This document shows, piece by piece, positions 1-9,541 of a stretch of 64,000 nucleotides of DNA (position 1 is its first letter; each line of letters opens with the position of its first letter). The DNA is from an uncultured Psychromonas sp. (GTDB taxonomy: Bacteria; Pseudomonadota; Gammaproteobacteria; Enterobacterales; Psychromonadaceae). The notes under the pieces were generated by a model. It did not search any database. It had not been told where the DNA came from and was given only the letters and a program-made list of their open reading frames with translations. Made by a program: the position numbers and the translations under genes. The DNA is taken from NCBI RefSeq assembly GCF_947489755.1, contig NZ_CANLFB010000003.1, positions 62,001 to 126,000 of the forward strand, in the 5' to 3' direction.

Positions 1-29
1 ACCTATAGATAATCGATCGGTATTAAAAT

Positions 30-58
30 AAAAACCGACTTCTATAGTCGGTTTTTTT
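30..58 (+). terminator. Rho-independent terminator of an upstream gene
   Basis: Arms ACCGACT (34-40) and AGTCGGT (46-52) pair around a TCTAT loop. The stem is extended by A/T pairs and followed by a T run. It would end a plus-strand transcript entering from outside the window, 20 bp before fadD. Confidence 0.8.
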
Positions 59-77
59 ATTTTAGTAGGAATTGATT

Positions 78-1739
78 ATGTTTAAACCTTGGTTAGATAA
101 ATACCCACCTGGTATTAGTAGCGATATTAACGAAAAAACACTAATTAACCTAGTTGATATGTTTGAACATTCATTCGATGAATATGCAGATCACATTGCT
201 TTTATCAACATGGATGAAACGTTAACCTACAGAGAGTTAGAGTCACAATCGCGTGATATAGCGACTTATCTGCAACAAACCTCCCAATTATCAAAAGGTG
301 ACCGCGTTGCAGTAATGATGCCTAACCTTCTACAGTATCCTATTATTTTACTGGGTATATTAAGGTCGGGCTTGGTTGCTGTGAATGTTAATCCTTTATA
401 TACCGCTTCAGAATTAAAACATCAACTTAACGATTCTGGTGCTAAAGCCATATTTATCGTTTCTAATTATGCGCAGACATTAGAGAGTATTGTTAAAGAG
501 ACTGACATTGAGCATGTGGTATTAACTAAAATCGGTGATGCATTGCCATTGATGAAGCGTAAATTAGTTAACTTTATCGTTGCTTATGTCAAAAAAATGG
601 TCCCTAAATTTAAATTACCAAGTGCGAAGAGTTATCGAAATGCTCTAAAAGAAGGCGCAAAAGGTCAATATATTCGACCTGTTATTAATTTGGATGATAT
701 CGCATTTATACAGTACACCGGTGGGACAACTGGGTTATCTAAAGGCGCTGTCATGTCTCATCGAAATATGGCGGCAAGCCTTGCACAAGCAGATGCAGTC
801 TTTGGCTTAACAATTGAACAAGAAACAGAAATGATTGTGACTGCCTTGCCTCTCTACCATGCTTTTGCGTTAACTGTAAATTGCCTATTCTTTATTAAAA
901 GAGGGGCGACCAACTTACTTATTACTAATCCACGCGACTTAGATACCTTCATTAAAACCCTGAGTAAATATAGGTTTACTTACTTTACTGCGCTTAATAC
1001 ATTATTTAATGCGTTATTAAACCACCCGAAAATAAATACCGTTGATTTTTCTCATTTAAAAATTACGCTGGCGGGGGGAATGGCCACACAAACCAAAGTT
1101 GCTAAAAAATGGAAAGAAGTGACTGGCAGTACGGTTATTGAAGGATATGGTTTAACTGAATGTGCACCGATGGTTAGTGTTAACGCGTATAACGTTGAAG
1201 TACATGATGGGTCTATCGGACTTCCCATGCCGGGCACTGATCTGCGATTAATAAATGATCAAAATGAGGTCATCGAAGCCGTAAATTGTGTTGGCGAGAT
1301 CGAAATTAAAGGCCCGCAAGTCATGGTCGGTTATTGGGGGAGCCCAACCGAGACAGAAGAGGCATTTAATGATGGTTGGTTTAAAAGCGGTGATATAGGA
1401 TTGTTTAATGAAGATGGACTTCTGTATTTGGTCGATCGTAAAAAAGACATGATATTAGTCTCTGGTTTTAATGTTTACCCTAATGAAATTGAAGATATAG
1501 TGGTTCAGTTGGATGGTGTGCTTGAAGCTGCGGTTATTGGCATTGACGATGAAGCAACAGGTGAAAAAGTTAAACTGTTTGTTGTATTGAACGATCATAA
1601 GGTCACGGTTGGAAACATTAAAACCCATTGTGCGAAATATTTGACGCGCTATAAGCAGCCTAAACTAATAGAGATTGTGACTGAATTGCCTAAAAATAAT
1701 GTCGGAAAAGTATTACGGCGTTTATTAAAGGAAAGGTAG
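78..1739 (+). CDS. fadD: Long-chain-fatty-acid--CoA ligase
   Basis: FadD activates long-chain fatty acids to acyl-CoA with ATP at the inner membrane, feeding beta-oxidation and phospholipid synthesis. The 553-residue protein follows E. coli FadD along its whole length. The AMP-binding P-loop YTGGTTGLSKG lies near residue 213, GYGLTECAP near 356, the hinge segment DRKKDMILVSGFN near 452, and the C-terminal lysine motif NNVGKVLRR near 540. I chose ATG 78 because AGGA (67-70) lies seven bases upstream; an in-frame TTG at 72 lacks such spacing. The gene stands alone between terminators. I saw no FadR operator that I would assert. Confidence 0.95.
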   Translation: MFKPWLDKYPPGISSDINEKTLINLVDMFEHSFDEYADHIAFINMDETLTYRELESQSRDIATYLQQTSQLSKGDRVAVMMPNLLQYPIILLGILRSGLVAVNVNPLYTASELKHQLNDSGAKAIFIVSNYAQTLESIVKETDIEHVVLTKIGDALPLMKRKLVNFIVAYVKKMVPKFKLPSAKSYRNALKEGAKGQYIRPVINLDDIAFIQYTGGTTGLSKGAVMSHRNMAASLAQADAVFGLTIEQETEMIVTALPLYHAFALTVNCLFFIKRGATNLLITNPRDLDTFIKTLSKYRFTYFTALNTLFNALLNHPKINTVDFSHLKITLAGGMATQTKVAKKWKEVTGSTVIEGYGLTECAPMVSVNAYNVEVHDGSIGLPMPGTDLRLINDQNEVIEAVNCVGEIEIKGPQVMVGYWGSPTETEEAFNDGWFKSGDIGLFNEDGLLYLVDRKKDMILVSGFNVYPNEIEDIVVQLDGVLEAAVIGIDDEATGEKVKLFVVLNDHKVTVGNIKTHCAKYLTRYKQPKLIEIVTELPKNNVGKVLRRLLKER

Positions 1740-1766
1740 GTGTTACTCAGTGATCAGATTTTAGTC

Positions 1767-1829
1767 AGAACTAAGAACTAAGAACTAAGAACTAAGAACT
1801 AAGAACTAAGAACTAAGAACTAAGAACTA
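1767..1829. repeat. Heptanucleotide tandem array, 9 copies of AGAACTA
   Basis: Nine perfect 7-bp units follow each other, with a tenth degenerate copy (AGAAATA). The array starts 28 bp after the fadD stop codon and ends before a hairpin. The unit is not a multiple of three and no coding frame crosses it. Copy-number variation by slippage is plausible but unobserved. Confidence 0.95.
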
Positions 1830-1848
1830 AGAAATAAAAATAGGAAAG

Positions 1849-1896
1849 CGAGTTAATTTATATTATTTAAATAATATTGTTTAATAAATTAACTCG
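1849..1896. terminator. Bidirectional hairpin between fadD and lpxH
   Basis: Twelve-base arms CGAGTTAATTTA (1849-1860) and TAAATTAACTCG (1885-1896) enclose a further AT palindrome. The element sits between the convergent 3' ends of fadD and lpxH, so it can serve both strands. Confidence 0.7.
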
Positions 1897-1921
1897 TTTA
1901 GCCTCTGTAAATGACGCAGTG

Positions 1922-2662
1922 TTATTGCTGGTAATAATCTATCGGTAAAATAACTAACTCAACACCCTCTGGATTAGCATCAACAAAACTCAAGTTTGTG
2001 AACCAATCCCCTACATCAAAGCGCTGTGCTGCTTGCTCATTAACCGTAAAATCATGAACAAAAGCTTGGTGAGTATGACCGTGTATTAAACGTTGTACTT
2101 TATGATATTCCATTAAACGAATGACTTCTTGGTCAGTAACGCCCATCATATTAGTATTTTTATACACTTTTTTAGATTGGCTCGCTGTGCGGATTTTCCA
2201 TCCAATACGTTTACGTAATTTTAACGGTAAACAATTAAATATAAACTGTAATATTGGGTTATGAATGACTTTGCGCATACGTTGATAATTTTTATCAAAT
2301 AAACAAAGTGTATCACCGTGCATGATTAACGTTTTTGTACCGTATAAATCTATTTCAGTGTGCTCAGGTAACAAGGTCATTGAAGCTTGTTTTGCATAAC
2401 GTTTACCGATCATAAAATCACGGTTTCCGTGTATATAGAATATGTTGGCATTATTTTTTTTAGCAAAACTGGTTAGCTTTTGCGCCACTTCATCCATTAA
2501 AGGTGTGTGTTCATCGTCTCCAATCCATACTTCAAACATGTCGCCTAAAATATAAAGCGTTTCTGCATTAGTTGCTTCTTTTTCAAGAAAAGAAAAAAGA
2601 GCATCGGTGATATGACGATGATTCTCGCTGAGATGTAAATCTGCAATGAATAAAGTGCGCAT
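1922..2662 (-). CDS. lpxH: UDP-2,3-diacylglucosamine pyrophosphatase
   Basis: LpxH hydrolyses UDP-2,3-diacylglucosamine to lipid X and UMP, step four of lipid A synthesis, at the inner-membrane surface. The 246-residue protein has the metallophosphoesterase residues in order: D8 and H10 in ADLH, D41 in GDMFEVWIGDD, N80 in GNRD, H115 in HGD, and the HGHTH motif near 194-198. It lies five bases downstream of ppiB on the same strand, with cysS divergent, which is the E. coli arrangement cysS/ppiB-lpxH. It is probably co-transcribed with ppiB. Confidence 0.95.
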   Translation of the reverse strand: MRTLFIADLHLSENHRHITDALFSFLEKEATNAETLYILGDMFEVWIGDDEHTPLMDEVAQKLTSFAKKNNANIFYIHGNRDFMIGKRYAKQASMTLLPEHTEIDLYGTKTLIMHGDTLCLFDKNYQRMRKVIHNPILQFIFNCLPLKLRKRIGWKIRTASQSKKVYKNTNMMGVTDQEVIRLMEYHKVQRLIHGHTHQAFVHDFTVNEQAAQRFDVGDWFTNLSFVDANPEGVELVILPIDYYQQ

Positions 2663-2667
2663 AGTAA

Positions 2668-3162
2668 CTACGCTACTGTAACACTAGTGATAACAACGTC
2701 ATCTAGTGGCACATCTTGATGTACGTAATGTGCATTACCTGTTGCGACGCCTTTAATTTTATCAACTACATCTTCGCCTGCAGTTACTTTAGCGAATACA
2801 CAGTATCCCCAACCATCAGTTGTTTCTGATTTAAAGTCTAAGAATTTATTATCGCCAACATTGATAAAGAACTGAGCTGAAGCTGAATGTGGTTCCATCG
2901 TGCGAGCCATTGCTACTGAATATTTAACGTTTGATAAACCGTTGTTTGCTTCATTTTTAATTGGCTTTTGGCTATCTTTTTCTTCCATACCCGCTGCGAA
3001 ACCGCCACCTTGAACCATGAAACCATCGATTACACGGTGAAAAATGGTGTTGTCGTAATGGCCACTTGTTGCATATTTAATGAAGTTAGCAACCGTTTTA
3101 GGTGCTTTTTCTTCATTCATTTCTAATGTGATGTCGCCAAAGTTTGTATGTAAAGTAATCAT
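2668..3162 (-). CDS. ppiB: Cytoplasmic peptidyl-prolyl cis-trans isomerase B (cyclophilin)
   Basis: PpiB catalyses isomerisation of X-Pro bonds during protein folding. The 164-residue sequence has the cyclophilin core: [15 protein letters not shown] near residues 41-55 with the catalytic Arg, then [18 protein letters not shown] near 85-102. There is no signal peptide, which fits the cytoplasmic PpiB rather than periplasmic PpiA. The reverse-strand ribosome site reads AGGAT shortly before the ATG. It precedes lpxH in a two-gene unit and faces away from cysS across a 287-bp intergenic region. Confidence 0.95.
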   Translation of the reverse strand: MITLHTNFGDITLEMNEEKAPKTVANFIKYATSGHYDNTIFHRVIDGFMVQGGGFAAGMEEKDSQKPIKNEANNGLSNVKYSVAMARTMEPHSASAQFFINVGDNKFLDFKSETTDGWGYCVFAKVTAGEDVVDKIKGVATGNAHYVHQDVPLDDVVITSVTVA

Positions 3163-3360
3163 TATAAAATCCTATCCTAAAAAGAGTCTTATTGTACCTT
3201 AATAGCAATGAAATTAAAAAGATGCTCGCTCTCACGTATTCAAATCGAGTCCTTGTTAGTGATGATTTTTAAAGAAAAATAACTCTCTTTTTTATTTCAT
3301 ACTGAGTTAATATTCATTTTAGAGCATAATACTTGAGCAGTTGATGACTGCCTTCGATAT

Positions 3361-3411
3361 AACCTGCTAATTCATTCCATTCAAAGGGTGAATTTGTCAC
3401 TTTAGCAGGTT
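3361..3411 (+). promoter_or_regulatory. Leader hairpin upstream of cysS
   Basis: Ten-base arms AACCTGCTAA (3361-3370) and TTAGCAGGTT (3402-3411) enclose a smaller hairpin, ATTCA/TGAAT (3379-3393). The structure ends 38 bases before the cysS ATG. No T run follows, so it is not a plain terminator. A role in cysS expression is only inferred from position. Confidence 0.45.
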
Positions 3412-3449
3412 AGAATAAACTTTTTTACAGTAATCGCATTGGATGGAAA

Positions 3450-4847
3450 ATGTTAAAAATATATAACACACTAACTCGTAGCAAAGAACAATTTAAACCC
3501 CTTGTTGAAGGCAAAGTGGGAATGTATGTGTGTGGTGTTACCATCTACGATTATTGTCATATAGGCCATGGACGTACATTTGTTGCTTTTGATACTGTTG
3601 CACGTTATTTGCGCTTTAGTGGTTACGACTTAAATTTTATTCGTAATATCACGGATGTTGATGACAAGATCATTAAACGCGCCAATGAAAATGGTGAAAC
3701 GTGTGATCAATTAACTGCTCGCTTTACTGATGCAATGCATGCCGATTTTGATGCATTAAATATGATCAGACCTGATATTGAACCTCGTGTGACAGACCAC
3801 ATGCCTGAAGTCATTGAAATGGTAGAAGCATTAATTGCTAAAAAGCATGCTTACGTTTCTGAGTCCGGTGATGTGCTGTTCTCTGTTTCATCTTTTCCTG
3901 AATATGGCCAATTAAGCGGACAAAATCTAGAGATGCTACAAGCTGGATCTCGTGTTGAATTAGAAGACAGTAAACACGATCCGCTTGATTTTGTGTTATG
4001 GAAAATGGCTAAACCAGGTGAACCTGCTTGGTCATCTCCTTGGGGGGAAGGGCGCCCAGGTTGGCATATAGAATGTTCAGCGATGAATAAAAAACATTTA
4101 GGTGAAGTCTTTGATATTCACGGTGGCGGTTCAGATTTAAGCTTCCCACATCATGAAAATGAAATTGCACAATCATGTTGTGCACATCACGGTCAATACG
4201 TTAATACTTGGATGCATTCAGGTATGGTGCAAGTCGATAAAGTTAAAATGTCTAAATCATTGAATAACTTTTTTACGATTAAAGATGTATTAGATGTTTA
4301 CGACAGTGAATCAGTGCGATATTTCTTAATCTCAGGTCATTACCGCAGCCAATTAAATTACTCTGAAGATAATTTAAAACAAGCTAGAGCAAGCCTTGAG
4401 CGTCTCTACACGGCAATCCGTGATATCGATATTACTGACATTACAACATCAGATGTTGCCGTTAAAGAAAGTAAGTTTTATCAAGGTTTTGTTAAAGCAA
4501 TGGATGATGATTTTAATACGCCTGAAGCTTTGGCTGTATTGTTCGACCTTGCTAAAGAGCTTAACCGTGTTAAATCTAACGACGCAGACAAAGCAATACA
4601 GTTAGCAAGTATGTTAGTTAAATTTGCTAATGTATTGGGTTTATTAACACAAAATCCAGATCAATTTTTGCAAGGTGATAGTGGTTCAGACGATCAAGCT
4701 GCTGAAATTGAAGCGTTAATCGTTCAACGTAATACGGCAAGAGCCAATAAAGATTGGACTAGCGCAGATGATGCACGTGATAAATTAGCGGCTTTAAACG
4801 TAGTACTTGAAGACGGTGCTAACGGCACAACGTGGCGTAAAGTTTAA
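3450..4847 (+). CDS. cysS: Cysteinyl-tRNA synthetase
   Basis: CysS charges tRNA-Cys with cysteine. The 465-residue class I synthetase shows the Zn ligand C28 in [17 protein letters not shown], the HIGH motif at 37-40, a second Zn cysteine near 209 in WHIECSAMN, the HHENE segment and the KMSKS loop near 266. The length matches the family (E. coli 461). It is divergent from ppiB-lpxH, as in Enterobacteria and Vibrio, and is followed by a strong terminator, so it is monocistronic. Confidence 0.97.
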   Translation: MLKIYNTLTRSKEQFKPLVEGKVGMYVCGVTIYDYCHIGHGRTFVAFDTVARYLRFSGYDLNFIRNITDVDDKIIKRANENGETCDQLTARFTDAMHADFDALNMIRPDIEPRVTDHMPEVIEMVEALIAKKHAYVSESGDVLFSVSSFPEYGQLSGQNLEMLQAGSRVELEDSKHDPLDFVLWKMAKPGEPAWSSPWGEGRPGWHIECSAMNKKHLGEVFDIHGGGSDLSFPHHENEIAQSCCAHHGQYVNTWMHSGMVQVDKVKMSKSLNNFFTIKDVLDVYDSESVRYFLISGHYRSQLNYSEDNLKQARASLERLYTAIRDIDITDITTSDVAVKESKFYQGFVKAMDDDFNTPEALAVLFDLAKELNRVKSNDADKAIQLASMLVKFANVLGLLTQNPDQFLQGDSGSDDQAAEIEALIVQRNTARANKDWTSADDARDKLAALNVVLEDGANGTTWRKV

Positions 4848-4962
4848 GCTTTGTAAATTGTAAGCTAGGCAGATTCAACCTTGAAGTGCATAGCAGACAG
4901 TAGCAACTAATTCTTTGTAATAAGTCCTTGTAATAAGTGACTGTAATAACGGTAAGCCTACA

Positions 4963-4990
4963 AAAAAGGAGAACAATAGTTCTCCTTTTT
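4963..4990 (+). terminator. Rho-independent terminator of cysS
   Basis: Twelve-base arms (4963-4974 and 4979-4990; core AAGGAGAAC/GTTCTCCTT) pair around an AATA loop, with a U-rich right arm. It lies about 115 bp after the cysS stop. Confidence 0.85.
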
Positions 4991-5055
4991 ACTTTTAGTT
5001 TTAATTCCTAATAGCTACTTCCTATACCTACTTTCTAAGTCTCGCTTTAAACGTA

Positions 5056-5235
5056 TCATTTATTCTGAATAGTTCGCTTATTTTTAAAGTCTGCTAATAC
5101 AATTTCTAATGCTTGAATGGTTGTTTCTAATTCAAGTTCATTTTCTTCTAACAGTTGTATTAAATCGACTGCTAATTTTATTTCCTCTGGTGCTGTTTCC
5201 AGACCGGTATTTTGTTCATTTTTACTATTAGTCAT
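5056..5235 (-). CDS. rsmS: Small DUF2496 protein, RsmS (YbaM) family
   Basis: This 59-codon gene has the sequence core APEEIKLAVDLIQLLEENEL, closely resembling E. coli RsmS/YbaM (APDDVKLAVDLIVLLEENQ). That small acidic protein is encoded directly after priC. The ATG at 5235 overlaps the 3' end of priC by eight bases, indicating translational coupling, and the order priC-rsmS matches E. coli. The molecular role is poorly defined; I assign the family by sequence and context. The frame ends with TGA at 5056-5058. Confidence 0.85.
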   Translation of the reverse strand: MTNSKNEQNTGLETAPEEIKLAVDLIQLLEENELELETTIQALEIVLADFKNKRTIQNK

Positions 5236-5791
5236 TGTCTAATGCTTCCATCTTAAATTCTAATGATTGTGTGAACTCATTGCATTTTTGATAACGCTCT
5301 TTGAGTACGCCAACTCTGGTTTTATGTATTTCTTTATGTGCACTGGTTGCATCTCGATAAAGGGTATTTTCTTCATCTATCATGGTTAATAATCTTTTCT
5401 CATATTGATATTGGCGTTGTAACTGTTGGTATACTTTTTCTTGTTGTGTGGAGTAGCGTTTATACAAACCTTCCGCTTTACCTGCATCCAACTGGTTTAC
5501 AATATTTAATAAAGCTGAAAACTGATTGATGAACTTTTCGCATTCATAATTAATGATGGTATTACCCATGCTTTTGGTAATGACGTGTTTTAAATGCTCA
5601 AAGGTTGTTTGTATTTGTTGACAGTAACCAGACAAGGTTAAGCTACTGGCGTTAAATAAATGCACTTCAAAACGAAATGACTTATTTTCTGATAAAGTGA
5701 TTTTATTATCCCATTCTCTGCAACGCAAACTAAGCGCTTCAAGCTGTGTAAATAAAGCGTTTAAGTGTTTTAAGTCTATTGACTGAACCAT
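5228..5791 (-). CDS. priC: Primosomal replication protein PriC
   Basis: PriC helps reload the replicative helicase at collapsed forks. The 187-residue protein is rich in Gln, Glu and Lys, is largely alpha-helical, and carries the family pattern FEVHLF near residue 41 and a basic QRQYQYEKRLLTMI segment near 124-137. Identity to E. coli PriC is low, as is usual for this family, so assignment rests on pattern, length and the rsmS neighbour. Its 5' end overlaps the TSUP gene by 16 bases, placing it in the dinG-TSUP-priC-rsmS operon. Confidence 0.8.
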   Translation of the reverse strand: MVQSIDLKHLNALFTQLEALSLRCREWDNKITLSENKSFRFEVHLFNASSLTLSGYCQQIQTTFEHLKHVITKSMGNTIINYECEKFINQFSALLNIVNQLDAGKAEGLYKRYSTQQEKVYQQLQRQYQYEKRLLTMIDEENTLYRDATSAHKEIHKTRVGVLKERYQKCNEFTQSLEFKMEALDND

Positions 5792-6558
5792 GCGTTATAT
5801 CCAAGGTTAATGGCCATTATTAATACAATAATAATGAACAAGGGGCGAATAAACTTAGCGCCAAAATAGATAGCGGAATGGGCACCAATAAAAGCCCCTA
5901 ACATCAAACAAGCTCCCATGGTTAAACCGATTAGCCAATTGACTTGGCCGAAGTAGATGAAGGTTAATAGCGAAACAAAATTGCTGGTAAAGTTCATTGC
6001 CTTCGCGATACCGCTGGATAACAAAATATTTAAACGGTATAAACGCATATTTGAAATAACCCAAAATGCGCCCGTTCCTGGGCCTGATATCCCATCATAA
6101 AACCCTAAGATAACCCCTTGAATTCGTTGTTTAATTTTTAATAAATGTGTTTGCTCGGGTAAGGTATCATTATCAATTTCTTTAACGCGGCTAAATAAAG
6201 TATAAATAGCGGCAGCTAATATTACTAACGGGAGAAACTTATTGAGGAATTCTGTAGAAATGTAATTAACTAAAATTGTGCCGCATAAAGCGCCAATAAA
6301 AGTACTATAGAAACAATGCTTCCAAAACTGTGGATCAAACAACTTCTTTCTAAAGTAAGTAAAAGCAGCGGTGCCTGATGCAAAGCTTGCAGATAGTTTA
6401 TTAGTACCTAGCGTTAAATGTGGCGGTAAACCAACGCTTAATAAAGTAGGGACGGTTAACATGCCACCTCCGCCGACTACAGCATCAATGAATCCTGCTA
6501 CTAGGCCTACTAATGCTAATAGCATCCAACTGTTTGGATCTAATGCAAACTCGGTCAT
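5776..6558 (-). CDS. TSUP-family (TauE/SafE) membrane permease
   Basis: This 260-residue integral membrane protein has about eight hydrophobic segments and the N-terminal signature GLVAGFIDAVVGGGGMLTVP near residues 17-36, followed by LPPHLTLGTNKLSA. These are typical of the sulfite exporter TauE/SafE family (YfcA type). The substrate is unknown; relatives move sulfite, sulfoacetate or similar anions. Its start lies one base after the dinG stop and its end overlaps priC, so it is in the middle of a four-gene operon. The placement between dinG and priC looks like conserved gene order rather than a functional link. Confidence 0.85.
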   Translation of the reverse strand: MTEFALDPNSWMLLALVGLVAGFIDAVVGGGGMLTVPTLLSVGLPPHLTLGTNKLSASFASGTAAFTYFRKKLFDPQFWKHCFYSTFIGALCGTILVNYISTEFLNKFLPLVILAAAIYTLFSRVKEIDNDTLPEQTHLLKIKQRIQGVILGFYDGISGPGTGAFWVISNMRLYRLNILLSSGIAKAMNFTSNFVSLLTFIYFGQVNWLIGLTMGACLMLGAFIGAHSAIYFGAKFIRPLFIIIVLIMAINLGYNAWFSQ

Positions 6559-6559
6559 T

Positions 6560-8617
6560 TTATTTCTCTACGTTGAAAGCAAAAGGAGGAAGGGAGTCAA
6601 TTAAGCTTTTGCCATATCGTTTGGTAACCACTCGTTTATCTAAAATAGTAATTTTTCCTGTATCTTCTTCTTTACGAATTAATCGACCGCAAGATTGTAT
6701 TAATTTTTTACTGGCTTCTGGGATAGTGATTTGCATAAACGGATTACCCCCTTTCGATGTTATCCATTCTGCATGGGCTTCTTCGACAGGTGAGTCTGGC
6801 ACTGCAAAGGGTAATTTAGTAATCATGAGATTGGTTAAGTAATGCCCTGGAAGATCTAACCCTTCAGCCAAACTGCCGGTGCCAAATAAAATACTCGTTA
6901 GCCCTTGATCACAGTTCTTTTTATGAGTGGTGATCATTTTAGTACGTGAGCTTTCACCTTGTACTAACAAAGAGGTTGGAAACTTTCGACGTAACTTATC
7001 TGCGACTAAATTCATTTGCCAATATGAAGCAAATAAAACTAAGTTACCTGCTTTGTCTTCTATTCGCTGTGCAATATTATCAATTAATTCGTTATCAAAG
7101 CCTTTCTCTGTTGGGTCATATTGCATCTTCGCGACATTCAATGAGATAGCAGGGTAGTCGAATGGTGATTTTAAGCGTAAGTATTGAGTACCATCATTAT
7201 TTTTTAAACCGGCTTGACGCATAAAGTAATCAAAACTGTTTAATGAAGTTAACGTTGCCGAACATAAAATCACGCCCGCCGCTTGTGACCACAACATATA
7301 TTCTAATAAACCACCGACTTCTAATGGGCTAGCACAGAGTGTGAATCCATCATTTTCGTTGTTTACCCATGCTGCAATAGGTGCTTGGTTTGTTGCTCTA
7401 TCTTTTAGTAACATTTTCCATAATGATGCTAAGTTTTCTAAGCGCTGAATATAGAAACCTGTTTCGATTAAAATAGGCTCAGCGTCTGATAATTTAATAC
7501 TCGCGTCTTTTAATTCTTCAGAGGTTATGTTCGATAACTTATTAACGGCACTTAAACACTTTTTTGTTTCTTCTTTTAAACTAATTAAAGAGTTAACAAT
7601 AGGTTGTGGTACTTCACCCATTGAAAATCGATATTGATTCGATTTATTGTAGTCGAGTGGGTTATTTCTAAAATAGAGTTCAATGCTCTGTAAGTCATTC
7701 ACCATTTCATTAGCACTTTCTAGCATATTAATACCAGGAGTGATGGTCGTTTGGCGATGCACAACTCGATTAACATGCGCACTGACTTGTTTTATTTTTT
7801 TAAGCCAATCTTGACTGGTTTTAATGTTGACGTTTGCGCTTGAAAAGTCACGCGAAATTTTTGGTAAGTGATGTGCTTCATCCAATACATAAAAACAAGC
7901 ATCTGGCTCAGGTAAAATAACCCCGCCACCTAACTCTAAATCAGCTAACAGTAATGCATGGTTAACCACAATAACGTCTGCTTTGTTGATGTTATCTCGT
8001 GCACGATGAAACGGGCATTGACGATGATTCGCCAAGGCTTTTTTACAACTGTGTTTATCAGAAATGATTTGTTGCCAAATACGGCGAGGAATGGGCATTG
8101 GCCAACTGTCTTGATCGCCATTCCATTTCCCGTCTAAATAAGCATTTTTTAGTTTAGCTAATAATTCAGTATCGCCAGCCTGCGGTTTTTCAGCGAATAA
8201 TAATGTTTGTTCTGGATCATTCGCTTGGAGATTTAATAATTTATGCTCACAACAATAACGTTGTCTGCCTTTTGCTAGCGTAAAGGTAAATTTATAATCG
8301 CTATGCTGAAGAAAGAAAGGCAGCTCTTTACTGATCAACTGTTCTTGTAATGTCACTGTCGCGGTTGAAATAATAAGTTTTTTGTTAAGTCTTAAGGCGA
8401 CTGGTAAGCCGGCTAAAATATACGCTAAAGATTTACCAATACCTGTTCCGGCCTCTGCCACTAAAATACGACGTGACTTATCGTAATTTCCAGCTAATAC
8501 TTTTGCTATTTCTGCGACTAAATAGTTTTGAGCTTTACGCGCTTTGAATTGCGGTAATGATTGAGTAATAAGCTCGTAGTTAGTACGAATTTCTTTTTTG
8601 AGTGAGTCTGAAAGCAT
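6560..8617 (-). CDS. dinG: ATP-dependent DNA helicase DinG
   Basis: DinG is an XPD-like superfamily 2, 5'-3' Fe-S helicase that unwinds R-loops, D-loops and forked DNA. Visible motifs are Walker A AEAGTGIGKS near residues 54-63, Fe-S cysteines near 122-123 plus the pair in SCKKALANHRQCPF, the DEAH box in VLDEAHHLP, motif III VILCSATLTSLNSF and motif VI SCGRLIRKEED. The C-terminus KRVVTKRYGKSLIDSLPPF matches E. coli DinG. I chose ATG 8617 because MLSDSLKKEI aligns with the E. coli start. ATG 8641 and TTG 8647 would add 8-10 residues; none has a strong ribosome site. It heads the operon with TSUP, priC and rsmS. Confidence 0.93.
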   Translation of the reverse strand: MLSDSLKKEIRTNYELITQSLPQFKARKAQNYLVAEIAKVLAGNYDKSRRILVAEAGTGIGKSLAYILAGLPVALRLNKKLIISTATVTLQEQLISKELPFFLQHSDYKFTFTLAKGRQRYCCEHKLLNLQANDPEQTLLFAEKPQAGDTELLAKLKNAYLDGKWNGDQDSWPMPIPRRIWQQIISDKHSCKKALANHRQCPFHRARDNINKADVIVVNHALLLADLELGGGVILPEPDACFYVLDEAHHLPKISRDFSSANVNIKTSQDWLKKIKQVSAHVNRVVHRQTTITPGINMLESANEMVNDLQSIELYFRNNPLDYNKSNQYRFSMGEVPQPIVNSLISLKEETKKCLSAVNKLSNITSEELKDASIKLSDAEPILIETGFYIQRLENLASLWKMLLKDRATNQAPIAAWVNNENDGFTLCASPLEVGGLLEYMLWSQAAGVILCSATLTSLNSFDYFMRQAGLKNNDGTQYLRLKSPFDYPAISLNVAKMQYDPTEKGFDNELIDNIAQRIEDKAGNLVLFASYWQMNLVADKLRRKFPTSLLVQGESSRTKMITTHKKNCDQGLTSILFGTGSLAEGLDLPGHYLTNLMITKLPFAVPDSPVEEAHAEWITSKGGNPFMQITIPEASKKLIQSCGRLIRKEEDTGKITILDKRVVTKRYGKSLIDSLPPFAFNVEK

Positions 8618-8671
8618 AAATTTTTTGTATTCTCGGTGCATTAACAAACAGAATAGTAAACGAACAAAAGC

Positions 8672-8710
8672 AAAAAACCTTTATTTCGGGAGTTTACCAA
8701 AATAAAGGTT
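8672..8710 (-). terminator. Terminator of the narQ-narP unit
   Basis: Read on the minus strand, AACCTTTATTT (8710-8700) pairs with AAATAAAGGTT (8686-8676) around a 13-base loop and is followed by a T run. It lies about 90 bp beyond the narP stop and before dinG. Confidence 0.75.
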
Positions 8711-8798
8711 ATTTAGCTGCGATAATATCGCTATATGTTATTTCATAATATTGCTATTTGTTATCTCATAACACAGATCTTTTTTATTTTAATGCTGA

Positions 8799-9434
8799 CT
8801 ACTTAGGTTGCTCTAAGAATAAGACCGCCGCTTCAACCCGAGATTTAATGGCTAATTTTTTAAGTAAACTCTTAACGTGTACTTTAACAGTACCTTCAGA
8901 GATATTAAGATTTTCAGAGATTTCTTTGTTACTTAATCCTCGTGAAATTTCTTCCATGATTTGATTTTCACGGCGTGTTAATGTCGCGATTTTTTCTCTG
9001 ATGTTGTTTTCTTGATCTAAACAATCTAAGTATTGTGTTAACCCTTCACTCACCACTAATTTACCTTGTTGAATGCGGTGTAAACTATCCAATAAGATTT
9101 CTGGATCGGTATCTTTTAATAAGTAACCGTCAGCACCTTGATTGATTAAAGAAATAACATCTTGTTTAGCATCAGATACCGTTAAAATTACAATTTTACT
9201 GGTGATACCATCATTTCGTAATGCTTTAAGTGTCTCTAAACCTGACACCGCTTTCATGTTTAAATCTAACAATACCATATCAGGGTGCTGTTTCTTTACC
9301 ATGCTGACAGCTTCGATACCATTGGTCGCTTCGTCGATAACAACAAAGTTAGGGTCAATACTTAATAGTTGTGTAATGCCTTTACGCATAAGGGGATGGT
9401 CATCAACAACAATAACGGTAGATACATTGCTCAT
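8799..9434 (-). CDS. narP: NarP-type nitrate/nitrite response regulator
   Basis: A 211-residue LuxR/NarL-type regulator. The receiver has VVDDHPLMRKG, phosphoacceptor D57 in VLLDLNMK, and the K of YLLKDTDPE. The C-terminal helix-turn-helix is NKEISENLNISEGTVKVHVK. It is closer to E. coli NarP than NarL in the segments I can compare (HPLMR-G--QLL, ILTVSDA, GADGYLLKD-DPE). It follows the NarQ-like kinase and sits close to moaA and nap, which NarP controls in Haemophilus and Vibrio. A NarP site in the nap promoter was not clear to me. Confidence 0.88.
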   Translation of the reverse strand: MSNVSTVIVVDDHPLMRKGITQLLSIDPNFVVIDEATNGIEAVSMVKKQHPDMVLLDLNMKAVSGLETLKALRNDGITSKIVILTVSDAKQDVISLINQGADGYLLKDTDPEILLDSLHRIQQGKLVVSEGLTQYLDCLDQENNIREKIATLTRRENQIMEEISRGLSNKEISENLNISEGTVKVHVKSLLKKLAIKSRVEAAVLFLEQPK

Positions 9435-9541
9435 TTGTGATTCCTTTACTGGTGATATTTAAATTACACATACTAAAACAGTATAAATGCGAATTTAAAG
9501 TAATAATAAAAGTGAAATATAAATGATTTTTTAATAAAAAG

